Origin: Heterostelium album PN500
Lineage: Eukaryota; Evosea; Eumycetozoa; Acytosteliales; Acytosteliaceae
Assembly: GCF_000004825.1 (NCBI RefSeq)
Contig: NW_008805071.1
Coordinates: 1,488,001-1,552,000, forward strand
DNA: 64,000 nt
Direction of reading: 5' to 3'
The notes below the pieces were generated by a model. That model was not told where the DNA came from. It was given only the letters and a program-made list of their open reading frames with translations, and did not search any database. Shown one piece after another: positions 1-10,978 of this stretch. A program made the translations under genes and the position numbers. Every line of letters starts with the position of its first letter. The first letter of the stretch is position 1.

Positions 1-1865
1 TTGGTCGGTCGTCAGTTTCAATGGATAATAAGTATAGTCCTCTAATTCACCCCAACGCTTTCGCTTCGCGCCAACAACGCCAGCAGCCTGGTCCGGTTCG
101 CCAACAGCAGCAACGGCACCAGCACTAGGCTCGTCCAGTTCTCTGTCAATCTGTACACTTGCACTCAGAAAAGTCGGTGGTAAATTGGATTGTGTTTGTC
201 GTTTCGCTCGTAGCAGAGGATCGTCGTCCTCCTCGGTTTCCTTTGGTTCCCAAATGATTTGATCCTCCCAATCCAGTTGAGAGAGCGGTTGATACAACTC
301 GTCAGGCACAGCAGAGAAGCTGTCGACATAGATTTCATCGGGTCGATCGCGCAGTGGTTCGAATAGATTCTCATCGTCCTGTAGCTGTTGTTGTAGTTTC
401 TGGTTGTGAAGCAGCAGAACCATACAGTCTTTGCGTTGGTCATCCACCGATTTCAATATGGGTGAACTCACTGCCGACGATGACAGCGCAATGAGTTTGC
501 CGTCGGGACCGATCGTACCCTGTTCCGAGCCATCGATTGCGCCGGCCGGCAAACCACTGGCTTGCGAAGACAGTGTAGTATTGAATGCCGTCTGTTCGTC
601 TGGCTCCAACAAATCCTCTGTTATCTGAACGGCTGGAGTTGCCTTGTGTCGCTTCGCTCTACGTCGCCAATTCATTGGCATTTTCGGTGCGAAAAGATTA
701 GAGAACTTAAAGATTGCGCCACCGTCCAACGTATTACCAGAACAAAAAGTTTTAAACTCTACATTCTCCGTTGTGAAATCTTCTGGACGTTCCAATATAG
801 ATTTAACAGCTTCCAAAACCGCTGGTACTGTTGATTTAAATTTCTTTGGTGATATCTTTTTCTTTTGTTGTTGTTGTTGTTGTAATTGTTTATCTAATGT
901 AGTTGCTGTTGTTGATGTTGTAGTTGTTGATGTTTTTGTAACTGTTGTTTTATTCGTATCATCTAATTGCATATGATCGTCGTCGTCTTCTTCTTCTGCT
1001 TCATCTTCATCACTGGCTATTTCTTTTACTCTATCTATTGAACTTGTTTCCTCTAAATGAACTGACTCCTCTTTTTTAACTATAATTGGTTTGTATGATG
1101 ATGTTGCAGATGGTGAAACTGCCCCGAATGCGGGTGGTGAAACTATACCAACTTTCAATACTGCCGCTGCTGTTGTTGTTGAAGTAGTAGTTGTTGTTGT
1201 CATCATCGATGATTTCGGTGGTGCTGATGTTGCCGATGTTTCCTCTTCCTCATCGAAATCGAAATCATCTTCTATTTTTTTCTTTGCGATCGTCGTTGTC
1301 GTTGTAGTCGGAGGTTGAAACAGCGATGGTTGTCTGAATGGCGTTAGTGATGGCGGCAGCGTTGTTGTTGTTGTTGCATTGGCTTTCAATCGTTGTGCCA
1401 ACTTTGCTATATTCTCTTCAGCTTGTTTCGCTAGTTTATCTGCATTACGCTTGTTGATTTCATTCTCGATCGAGTTGATGTCGTCGGCCAACTCATCGAT
1501 ATCCTCAAAGTCGACGGCACTCGACGACCTGCTGCTACCGCCGGTGCTAACCAACTGCTCGTCGGCACCAGCACCACCCTTCTGGTCATCGGCATCGACA
1601 CCCAAACTCTTTATATTCAAATACGATCCTTTCTTTGTGAATGTATCGAGATCATCTTTCAATTGCTACAGAGTAATGTAATACATCAATCAAAAACAAT
1701 AAGTAAGTAAGTAAGTAAATAAAGTAACTCTTCTTTAGAAGATCATGTATAATTCATTACCTTATCAAAGAAACCATCTTCTTCTAAATCTAATTCACCA
1801 TCTTTTGTGATATTACCAAAGAATAAACCAGAATAGTTTCCTTTCTTTTCTTTATCTTTCGCCAT
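1..1865 (-). CDS. TAF1: TAF1, TFIID subunit 1, 5' part (runs off left edge)
   Basis: This is the N-terminal 590 codons of the largest TFIID subunit, the scaffold that helps load TBP at promoters. Exons are 1761-1865 and 1-1665 with a 95-bp intron, phase 0. The start at 1865 opens with an LFFGNI block (about residues 14-19) like the GFLFGNI of animal TAF1. A Thr-, Gln- and Asp-rich linker follows, then a KFSNLFAP...WRRRR block at roughly residues 350-370, matching the TAF1 LRLFGPGKN...WRSARRKRK region. WEDQIIWEP at about 501-509 matches WEDDIIWDG of human TAF1. These three blocks in the right order make the call firm. The acetyltransferase-like core and any bromodomains would lie left of position 1. 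It is divergent from the gene at 2673 across about 800 bp. Confidence 0.9.
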
Positions 1866-2672
1866 TATATAATCTATCTAAATGTATGATATATGATGTA
1901 TGTTAGTTTCTAACTATTATTAATAAGTAGTTGTTTAGTTAATATATATATACTTTACCTTAACCAATTAAGAAGATATATATAACAATAATAATGTATA
2001 GATAGATAGACAACTAGACAGATAGATCTAGAGAACCAATCAACTAAACAAACTATACACTCCTATACTTGACAACTAACATATAAGTAGATACAAACTG
2101 ATATACTATTATTATTATGTTGTTATTGTAATATTATTATGATTATAATTGTTGTTTTGTATTGATATCAATGTTTTAGTTGTTTTTTTGTTGATTAGTT
2201 TCAGTCGTATCTAAACAAGTCTAATCTGACTCTTGTTTGTTTCTGTTACAATCCACTAAACAATCACCAAAATAAATTAGATTTGAAAGTTCAAAAAAAA
2301 AAAAAAAAAATATCAAATTTGAAAATTTTTTTTAAAAAAATAAAAAGGGTGGTGGGGAGCAAAAAGTTACTGTTATTCTTTTATTAAACAGATTCTTGTT
2401 TATTAATATATATTATATGAATTCGATATATATCTATATAATTTGTTTAATCTAAGTTGTTTATTTGGTTATAAACCCATTTACTATTTTTCTATCAAAA
2501 TTGAAAAAAAAAAAAAATTAATTAAAAAATTTTAAAAAAAAAACAAAAATCAACTTGTTCAAATAATTTATTAAAACAAGCAAATTATGGGATTTATTAA
2601 TATTATTAGTCATCCAAATTTAATTTGATCAAAAATCATATCATCATCTATTTATATATATAATAAATAAAA
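1866..2672. other. divergent intergenic region TAF1 / PSMG4
   Basis: Very AT-rich, with A and T runs around 2290-2345 and 2500-2550 and TATA-like tracts near 2405-2440 and 2655-2670. It must hold the promoters of both flanking genes. I see no further gene. A TTATGGG at 2587-2593 is CCCATAA on the minus strand, one base from the dictyostelid upstream element of small RNA genes, but no small RNA can be recognised beside it. Confidence 0.6.
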
Positions 2673-3243
2673 ATGGATTCTTTATCATTTGAGAATAGAA
2701 ATATATTGGAATCAGTTAATATTAAAGATTTGAAAGTAAAGGATGATGCTGAGAACAGTGGTATCGCTATCGATAAGTTTGTAGAGCATTTCGAAGAGAC
2801 ACAGATCTACTATCTGTTCTACCGATTCAAACAAAACAAAGGTCCTATTTTCATATGGGTCAGTGAAGCTACACTACCTGCTACTCTAAACGACTTGCTT
2901 GTCTCAATGAATACACCAATGGTATGTTTCCTTTCATTTCCTATCATATCATTTACAAATGTTAAACCAACTATAAATTTAAAGGATAATACACCTGCAG
3001 TATCGACATTAATGACAACTGGTAAAGATTCAAATTCAAAATCAATCATACAAAGAATAGGTATTGTGTATATTTATTATAAATTATTTTAATTTGTTAT
3101 TTTTTATATACTAACATTCTTTACAAGTAATGAAATATAAAACACAAGTATATCTAAGTTATAATATATCACAAGAGATACCTGCATTTGTTGCATATGC
3201 AGAGAAACGTCTATTTGAACTACTGAAAGTTGTCATTGTATAA
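2673..3243 (+). CDS. PSMG4: proteasome assembly chaperone 4
   Basis: A 146-residue protein from exons 2673-2921, 2985-3060 and 3128-3243. The family (PSMG4/PAC4, yeast Poc4) pairs with PSMG3 and guides formation of the 20S proteasome alpha ring in the cytosol. The fit is along the whole chain: FIWVSEATLPATLNDLLVSM matches the human FLWVGATPHLRNLAVAM stretch. TPAVSTLMTTGKDSNSKSI matches IPVSTSLLGDTSDTTSTGL, and TQVYLSYNI matches KQVFVSYNL. Length is slightly above the human protein (about 123). Intron 1 is 63 bp, in frame and free of stops, so an unspliced message would code for 21 extra residues inside the fold. The gene is convergent with the LRR gene, 212 bp apart. Confidence 0.85.
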
Positions 3244-3455
3244 CTTTTATTATAATATAAAAGTTTAAACAAAAGATGTAATCATAAAAGTATTCTAAAT
3301 CAATCTATACAAGCCGATCGGATACAATTCAATGCAATGAAAGAGTGTTATGTAATTAAAAAACGACATGTTATAAATATGTGTAACCTCAAATATAATT
3401 TAAAATTATGTAAATTTTAATAAATAAGATTTGATTTATTATTTCAATTTGTTTG

Positions 3456-5520
3456 TTATTGATTAAATAGATTACGAACAACTTCTTTGTCGTCTTTAAG
3501 TTTCTTTGGTCTTGATGGTGAGTGTTTCGATGGTGACTTTGGATATCGGTTGGTTGTCATTGGTGAAGCTTGTAAATCGTAGTGATGTTGTTGATGATGA
3601 TGATGATATTGTCGTTTCTTATTGGATTTCGGTGAGTAGATAGGTGACGACAATGTAGTGGTGCGTTTCGGTGATTTCAAAAGATTATATACATAGTTGA
3701 TTGGTGTCATCGGCGTTGACATTAGCTTTGTAGGTGTAACCGGTGTCGAAGGTGCCAATAGATCATCACAGTCATCTTCATCTTCAATATCATTATCATT
3801 TTTGTTATTGTTTATCTTCTTTTTGTTAATACGATTCTTCTTTGGTGTTGAAAATAATGATGGAACTGTTTGTTGTTGTTGTTGATGTTGATGTTGATGC
3901 TGTTTATAGTTGATGGAAGGATGTGTTTGTGTTGGTGATGATAATGATATGTTGATATTACCAATCATTCCAGGATGTCTTTTGGTTGGAGAGTTTGAGA
4001 ATGGATCTTTAAACACTTTGATTCCGAGTAAGCCTTTGGGTGTATCGGACTCCTCCATCACAGGTAGATATAGACTGGAATCGATTTCAAAGCTAGAGTT
4101 TAACAAACTAACACTACTGCTTATACAACTACTATTATTAAATGAATCGGATTCTATTGATTCACAAGATTGATTCAATAATGATAGAATACTATTACTA
4201 CTGCTATCCAATGGACTTGTATTACTACTATTCAAACTCAACAGATAGTCTTTGATTCTCTCAATTGGCCACTGTTGGTTATTCTCCATGACCAAATCTG
4301 GTTCTCTCAATGATTGTCCATTTACATTTCTTTTAATATCCAATTGATATGATTGATATATACTATTATTATTATTATTATTATTATTATTCTTTTTTGC
4401 CTTTAACTTGTTGCTATTATTGTTGTTGTTGTTATTGTTAATTTTGTTGTTAAATTGTTGTGATAGTTTCGATAGCTCGATGTATGTACATTTTGTGTTG
4501 TTTAGATCGATGTGTGAAATGACAGGTAAATCAAGGAGGTATGGTAGTCCACGATCGGTTATTAACGTGTCAGAGAGTATGAGTGTGTGTAAAGAGACAA
4601 ATCCAGCTCTTCTATGTGAATTATTGATGTAGTTGGAGGTGAAGAGTAACGAATCGTCGGTGAGTGGTGTTGATTTTGCAATGAGTTTAGTCAGTGTTGT
4701 ACAAGCCGACAGATGTACCAACGCTATATCAGAGATATCTTTCAATCCACTGATATTCAATATTTCGATTCTAGGCATTTCCTTTACCGATATCAAACAT
4801 TCATTATCTAAATTGGTTCCAGAAACATCTAAAACTAATAATTTTGGCAAACCTAGAAATTTCACATACAATTAATTGTACAATCTTAAAATAAAACCAA
4901 ATAATATTTAATTAACATACTCTTTAAAGCTTGAAATCCAAATTGATCAATTCTTTTACAATTTGCAATTGATAATGAACGTATTGTTGTAATTTCTGTA
5001 AAAATAATATGTTAGTTTATGTTAATTGTATTGATTGATGGTTTGGTTTGTTGATTTATTTTTATTTCCACTTACTACTAATTGAATGTAATACATTGTT
5101 GGTTAAATCATGAGATGATTTGAAATCGAGATGAGTTATAAAGTCTAAAGGTAATGCTACTGAATATTGATAGAGTGTATTCAGATTGATTGCATTTGAG
5201 CGGTCTAATACTTCGAATAGATCAGTGTATCTCTTAACTCTAATATTTCTTTGTTCACTAGATAGCAAACTATCATCTATATTTTCATTTTGATAATAAC
5301 CATCAACTAATTTCCTTAAACTATTATTATTATTATTATTATTACTTGATATTTCATTATTATCACTATAACTATTGCTATTTGAATTACAACTCTGATT
5401 CAATAAAATCTCATTCAATCTATCTATACATAATGTAGATAAAGAAGGAATTGAACTTGAAAAGATAATCGGTGATGAAGATAGCAATGATGAAGATAGA
5501 TATTGTTGTTTTTGTAGCAT
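3456..5520 (-). CDS. leucine-rich-repeat protein with basic, SP/TP-rich tail
   Basis: Exons 5076-5520, 4921-4995 and 3456-4852 give 638 residues; both junctions restore a continuous repeat (..FQALK + SLPKLLVLDVSGTNL..). The N-terminal 150 residues are Ser- and Asn-rich. Residues about 150-310 hold leucine-rich repeats of the Cys-containing, F-box-partner or AMN1 type (LSIANCKRIDQFGFQALKS, LPKLLVLDVSGTNLDNE, RIEILNISGLKDISDIALVHL). Poly-Asn runs interrupt the last repeat. The C-terminal 250 residues are low-complexity and basic with repeated proline-directed sites (STPKK, TPTK, SPKR, SPKS, SPSK), a pattern typical of Cdk substrates. There is no F-box I can see. The function is not recognised; a ubiquitin-ligase or mitotic-exit link is only inference. 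It lies 318 bp upstream of the SUV3 stop on the same strand. Confidence 0.75.
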
Positions 5521-5838
5521 TATATAATAACTTCTTTTTTATTGTCCACTACTTGTAAATTATAAAATAAAATAAATAAAATAAAAATGAAATATTATTA
5601 ATTTATAAATAAACACACAACAATTGATCAATCAATCTAGAATGTCAATTCAACAATTAAAAAATATCCGTTACATTTTTTAAAAAAAAGGCGGGCAACC
5701 TTTCATTTACACAATTTTTTTTTTTAAGGATAATTTCAAAACTGAAAATTGGATAAACTATTTATGTTTATCATTAAGGTTTAAATATATCCATCTTATT
5801 TAAAAGAAGCAAAGTTACAAAAAACAAAACAAAATTAG
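5521..5838. other. short intergenic region, tandem minus genes
   Basis: AT-rich spacer holding the 3' end of SUV3 and the promoter of the LRR gene, with A/T runs near 5675-5730. No other feature seen. Confidence 0.6.
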
Positions 5839-8649
5839 TTAATTTATATATTGTCTAAAAACTCTTTTTCTGTTGTGAATGTTGCTGCCATTTGCATTAT
5901 CTTGATTTCTTAGTTTCTGTTTCTCTTCTCTTCTACTGATCTTAAGGTTCGATAGTTTTATCAGTGTATCTGTGATGTTTTGATTCACTTGGATACTAAG
6001 TTGATAGGCTGTGTCAAACTGTGAGAATTGAACTTGGAATCGTTGTGCCAACCACAAATAGAGATCCAAAATCGCGTAGCATTCTTCGAGTCTACCAAGA
6101 TAGTTTTGTAGATCATTGTAATCCTGGCTGACGCAAATCGGTTCCTCTACCATATGTGGAACTTCCACACCTCTTCCGAAAAGAGCGGTATACTTTACGT
6201 AGATCTTCTCGATATTCGATTCCTTTTCCTTCAGTTTGAGAGGTGCCATTATAAATGCATATTTAGTCTTGACTGGCAATTTAATGTGATCGATGAGTCT
6301 GGCCACTTTTATCTTATCATCAGTATTCTCCATGAAATAAAGATTATCTAGATTGGTACACTCAAAGAATCGCTCCAGTAACTCGGAGAATGTTCTGACC
6401 TCTTTTCCTAGATGTCTTGCAAATTGCTCGAGTTGTGCTTCCTGTGGGAAGATTCCGGCACGTTCCGTCACGACATTTGGCAGCTCCAACTGCTCTTTGA
6501 TGTAGCCAATATTGATGCTGCTTACGCTCGTCACCAAACCCTCTGGGAACTCCGAGCGGAAACGACCTGCTCTTCCGGCAATCTGTTTCACTTCACTATG
6601 AACCAACTTTCTCATTTCTTTGCCATCGAATTTCTTGATCTCTGAGAAAATGACACGTCTGATATTCAGATTCAGTCCCATGCCTATCGCATCTGACGCC
6701 ACCAACACGTCGTAGCCAGAGTCTGGCTCGTTGAAGAGCTGCGCCTGATTCGCGCGAGTCTCTGGTGGAAGCGCACCATACACAACCGCGCATTTCAGTC
6801 CACGTCGCTCAATCAGTGATTTCGTCTCCAGAATATCTCTTCTACTGAATGATATAATACAATCGCCCTTCTCCAGAGTTCTTCGCCAGTCCACAGATTT
6901 CGATTCCACGCGGAGCGGTGCCAGTCTCTCGTAGTAGCGGACTTCAATCGTGTCACCCGTTGTCTTTGCCAGCTTCTCAATGAGCGAAACCGCAGTGTTA
7001 TCACCACACAAATGAATCTCTCTCGCTGGCAGCCCTAGAACGGCACGTGTCCACGCCCATCCACGTCCAAGATCAGCAATCATCTGAAACTCATCGATAA
7101 CCGCCACATCCACCAACCGATTGGTCGAAGCCATCTCAATTGTACATGCCAAATGTCGAGCGTCTCTCACCACCAAATTCTGTTGGCCAGTCAATAGATT
7201 ACATTTTACATCGACGGCATTCAAACGATCGTAAATCTCCTGTGCCAAAAGACGTAGCGGACCACAATAAACACCGCTATCCGCACTTTTCAATGCTTCC
7301 AGAGCATTGTGTGTTTTTCCACTGTTGGTCGGTCCAACATGCAGTACAAACTTTCTCTTGATTGCACGTGCCTCTGGGAACCAACGATGAGGGTATTTCA
7401 AATCAGCCATCTCCTCCACCAAATCATTTGGAGATGCCATTTTCTTTTTCTTTTTTAACTCTAAACTTTTTTGATAATCAAAATGTTCAATCATAGAATT
7501 AACCAATCTATGTTTAGTTTCTAAAAATAATAAAAAACCATATTAATTAATTGTATTGTTGATTTTAAAATTCATTTTAATTTACATACTTTTATCCAAT
7601 TGTAAATCTCTTAATATTTGTGGATGACATATTGCCAATTCATTCTCAAACGATTGAATATATTCATCTAGAAGTTGGTCACTTAATTTAAATTCATTTT
7701 GAAGATCCTTCATTTTTGCAAGTGATTTCAATTCCTCAAATGCCTTTTGATATGTAATGTTATTAGCATAACTACTGTTATTACTTAATGATTCTAGTTG
7801 TTTAAAGCAATAAAGTTAATATATATATAGTTTACAATCTGATTGATTGATTAACAATTACATACCTTTTGAATGTGTTAATTCGAATATTATTTCAGAT
7901 GAATTGATTTGATCTTTAGTGTTGGTGGTTGTGGTGGTTGTGTTAATGTTATTGAAAAATGAATTTAACAATGAATTTTGATCACATTGCTCTCCATTGA
8001 ATTCAAGATTATAGTTGAACGGTGAGATCGAGTTAGATGATTGGATGTATGGTGATTTCAAGAATGATTTTTCTCTTCTTATCAATGCAATGTAGTCTTG
8101 CCTCGACATTGTCTTTAACATTTCTTTCTTTCTTAATCTTAATACCATGTTTTTACTAAACAACGTTGAACTAGAGATTAACTTGATGAAATCCGATACG
8201 GAGCAGTTTGACATTGCATCGATTTGAAACTTTACTCCCAGGTAATTGAATCTAAATCGATTTAATTTTTTAATTGGAATACCATTATTCATATTCGAAT
8301 GAACTAGACAATATTCATCTTCATCATCATGCTCATCCTCCTCTAACTTGATTTCTTCATCCTCAAAAGATTCTTCATTGTTTTTCTTTTGTTTATTTAT
8401 ATTATTAAAATTTTGTTGTTTTAGCTGTTGTGTTGTTTCGTTTTGTATTCTATTTATATCATTTATAATATTACTATTATTACTATTATTATTAGATGTA
8501 CTATTATTGTTATGTATATTATTATTTAAATTAGATGTAAAATTAATGGAAGTAGTTGTACAGAAATAGTTTGAACAATAATATTTAGATAATAAAAATT
8601 GATTCGATTTTGAATTTGAAATGAATCTATTATTTATTAATCTGAACAT
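5839..8649 (-). CDS. SUPV3L1: mitochondrial ATP-dependent RNA helicase SUV3
   Basis: Exons 7866-8649, 7590-7793 and 5839-7520 code for 889 residues. SUV3 unwinds RNA for the mitochondrial degradosome. The start MFRLINNRFISNSKSNQFLL is rich in Arg, Ser and hydrophobic residues and lacks acids, as a mitochondrial presequence should be. An Asn-rich and acidic linker follows, then the conserved N-terminal domain encoded partly by the 204-bp middle exon. Helicase motifs are complete: Walker A GPTNSGKT at 392-399, motif II DEFQ at 472-475 (the SUV3 form of DExH), the SDAIGMGLNL block at 605-614 and motif VI QIAGRAGR ending at 649. The C-terminal SUV3 domain continues to the stop. The protein is about 100 residues longer than human SUPV3L1 because of the linker. 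Both introns are phase 1. Confidence 0.93.
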
Positions 8650-9073
8650 ATCTATAGATATAATTATTTGTTCGTATGAACGAGTGGATAAATCAATAAA
8701 AAATTGAATTTTTTTATTTGTTGCAACATTTTTTATGTCAGTTAGCTGATCAAATAATGACAGATTTTGTTAAGAATTTGGTGTCCACGAGATATCTTTT
8801 TAAAGATTTGGGTTCTTTTTTTTATTAATTTTTTCAAATAACCTTTTATTGTTAATATGATAAAATCGACTTCCGAAAGTCGAAATTATTATTATTTCAC
8901 ACCTTTCTATATATTTGCAAAAACTTATTAATGCATATTTTTTTCTCAATCTAATAGTAGCTACTATATGCAATGACACTTCAATGATCATTGTCAAATA
9001 AGTTATCTTTATCAGCTTTTTAAGAAAGTATTTAGTTAATTGGTATTGTTAAATAAGAGTGTAAGAGATATTC
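8650..9073. other. divergent intergenic region SUV3 / ankyrin-like pseudogene
   Basis: AT-rich, no coding signal. The 65-codon minus-strand reading frame near 8800-8997 has no recognisable composition or motif and was not called. Confidence 0.5.
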
Positions 9074-9944
9074 ATGAACAATACATTGAGATGTAATTGG
9101 TACGACCTTGGCTGTTTTCCAAATGAATTAATTAAATTCAACTACTTTGAAAGATATAAAACAATATTTAACACTTTAATTAAAGATAATCTAATCATAG
9201 ATAATAACAATAATAATAAAACAATTAGTGATTTTAAACAACTATAAAGAAAATCAGCAAGGATATGGGAAAGGTAGAATTTTTAGAATTTCTTCATCAA
9301 TCGTTTCTTCCTCCCGATGAAATCAATATCAGTTTTGTCATTGTGGTAACCTTGCGATTGCTCAATTCTCTCATCATAATGCTGGCTATTGGTTTGATTC
9401 TAATGGAACCATTGCGATCGATCTTGCCAAAGACAATCTCGAAATGATCAAATTTCTTTTGGATAACAGAACAGAAGGTTGTAGCAGCGTTGCAATGGAT
9501 TTCGATTCACATTTCGATATCGAGACTGTTAACAGTAGTGATGGTCGCACCACTACAGCCATGGAGAATTCTGCTGCAATGGGAAAACTTGATATCATCA
9601 AGCTCATGCATTTCAACAGAACGGAAGGATGCACACCACTGACAATGTACTACGCCGCCAAGAATGGTCATCTTGAAATTGTCAGATTTCTGAATGAAAT
9701 TCGCTCGGAACAATGTACTCCCAATACTTTGATGAGTGTTGCTAGACTCAGTCACTTGAACGTACTGAAATATTTCCTGGAAAATACCAGTCAATTTCAG
9801 GAAATCGATGTCGATGTAATGGATGAAGCTTGTAGTTGTGGCCACTAGGCAATGGTTCAATATCTTCATTTCAATACGACTGCTATTAGCAGTTGGTTAT
9901 CTTTCCAGAATCAAATTGATCAAACAATTCAAGATTTAGAATGA
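9074..9944 (+). pseudogene. decayed ankyrin-like repeat gene of the dictyostelid NRTEGC family
   Basis: This is a broken relative of the intact gene at 10979. Its opening NWYDLGCFPNELIKFNYFER (from 9089) parallels FSWYDLQSRPDQLLHYGYLD in the intact copy. The match then runs through MGKVEFLEFL and CHCGNLAIAQFSHHNAGYW to repeats with DNRTEGCSSVAMDF and FNRTEGCTPLTM. The family frame is lost at least three times: a stop near 9245 with a frame change before 9265, a second frame change near 9315-9325, and an in-frame TAG at 9846-9848, after which the same frame stays open to a TGA at 9942. The copy also lacks the usual first about 75 residues. Codons still look protein-like, so the decay is probably recent. 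Introns cannot explain the changes, because no GT-AG pairs of usual size fit. Confidence 0.7.
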
Positions 9945-10209
9945 TATCAATAGAAATAGAAATAGCAATATATATATATCAATATAAATAAATATAAATA
10001 AATGTAAACTAACAATTAAATATGAACTATATTGTTTTTTTTTTCTATTTTTATTCTATTGTTGTCCAAAAAAAAAACATTTGTGGACCACCAAACTAAA
10101 TTATACATATATCTATGGATTTGAATCTATTTCGTTTTTATTCATTAATATATTATAAAATAAGAATGAAATTTAATATTTACATACATAGTTTTGTTTT
10201 GTTTTGTTA

Positions 10210-10284
10210 TTAACAACAGCAACAGCACAAACTCTTGAATTTCTTCTTCAAGTAAACCATCATCATTTTAGATTTGACTGACAT
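10210..10284 (-). CDS. possible 24-residue peptide with basic stretch and five C-terminal cysteines
   Basis: The ORF reads MSVKSKMMMVYLKKKFKSLC followed by four more Cys and a TAA. The start lies in an A-rich context (ACAAAAAAG before ATG), usual for dictyostelid genes, and AATAAA follows on the same strand about 65 bp downstream (near 10141-10146). A basic amphipathic segment ending in a cysteine cluster is the layout of small membrane-bound, palmitoylated peptides. I do not recognise a family. The sequence is more GC-rich than its surroundings. Chance cannot be excluded for 25 codons. The pseudogene lies convergent to it. Confidence 0.35.
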   Translation of the reverse strand: MSVKSKMMMVYLKKKFKSLCCCCC

Positions 10285-10539
10285 CTTTTTTGTATATTAT
10301 AAATATGATAGATTTATTTATCTGTTATGTTTTAAAAGAACTGATTAAAAATAAAATGATCAATGAAAAAAAACACAACCTAATCAAAACTTTTCGGTTA
10401 GAAATCAAAACATTTTTATCCAAAGTTGGATTTTTCATTAAAAAAATCATCAATGTTTATTTAAAAAAAATTAAAATTAATTAAAAAAACAGACCATTTG
10501 GTCTGAATTTGCACTGTTTTGTTATTTTTTGATTTTTTT

Positions 10540-10589
10540 TTTTCTTGAGCAAAGATCTGAATCGTGGTTGTGATCTTTGCTCAAGAAAA
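10540..10589. repeat. perfect 18-bp inverted repeat with 14-nt loop
   Basis: The left arm 10540-10557 (TTTTCTTGAGCAAAGATC without its outer base reads TTTCTTGAGCAAAGATC) is the exact reverse complement of 10572-10589. The loop is 10558-10571. The arms hold the mixed sequence CTTGAGCAAAGATC, so this is not a simple AT tract. It would form a stable RNA hairpin from either strand. It could be a small-RNA precursor, a transcript end or a remnant of a small mobile element; no flanking duplication was seen. Confidence 0.8.
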
Positions 10590-10978
10590 TTTTCCTTCAC
10601 ATATTCTATGAATTTTTTTGTCTTATTAGACTTAGTTAAATTTATAACTTTCAACTTTATAAATAAAATAAAAGTAAAAAAATTAAAGAATATTTGTTAA
10701 AATATATAATATAATAAATATTGCTTAAAAAAAATTCCAACAGTTTATGTATTTTTTTGATTAAATAGTCTGCAAATATCTAAAACCAATGGAATTATTT
10801 AGGAAACAAATTATTGATCAAAAAATCGTAGGAAAATTTATTTTTAAAATTCACTTAATTTAGGTGCTTCGTCACACAAAGTTGGGCTTTTTTGTAAATT
10901 GGTAACCAACAGTAGTTTAAAACTATTAAAAATAAAATTGCAAATATTTAGAATTATTGTAACAAATAAAATAGAAAA

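Larger units (their letters stand above)
9945..10978. other. intergenic region between the two ankyrin-like copies
   Basis: AT-rich DNA with two items of note listed separately: a 24-codon ORF on the minus strand (10210-10284) and a perfect hairpin (10540-10589). A shorter 7-bp inverted repeat, CAGACCA TT TGGTCTG, sits near 10490-10505. The reading frame 10290-10484 (+) is a Lys/Ile/Phe-rich AT artefact. Confidence 0.5.
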
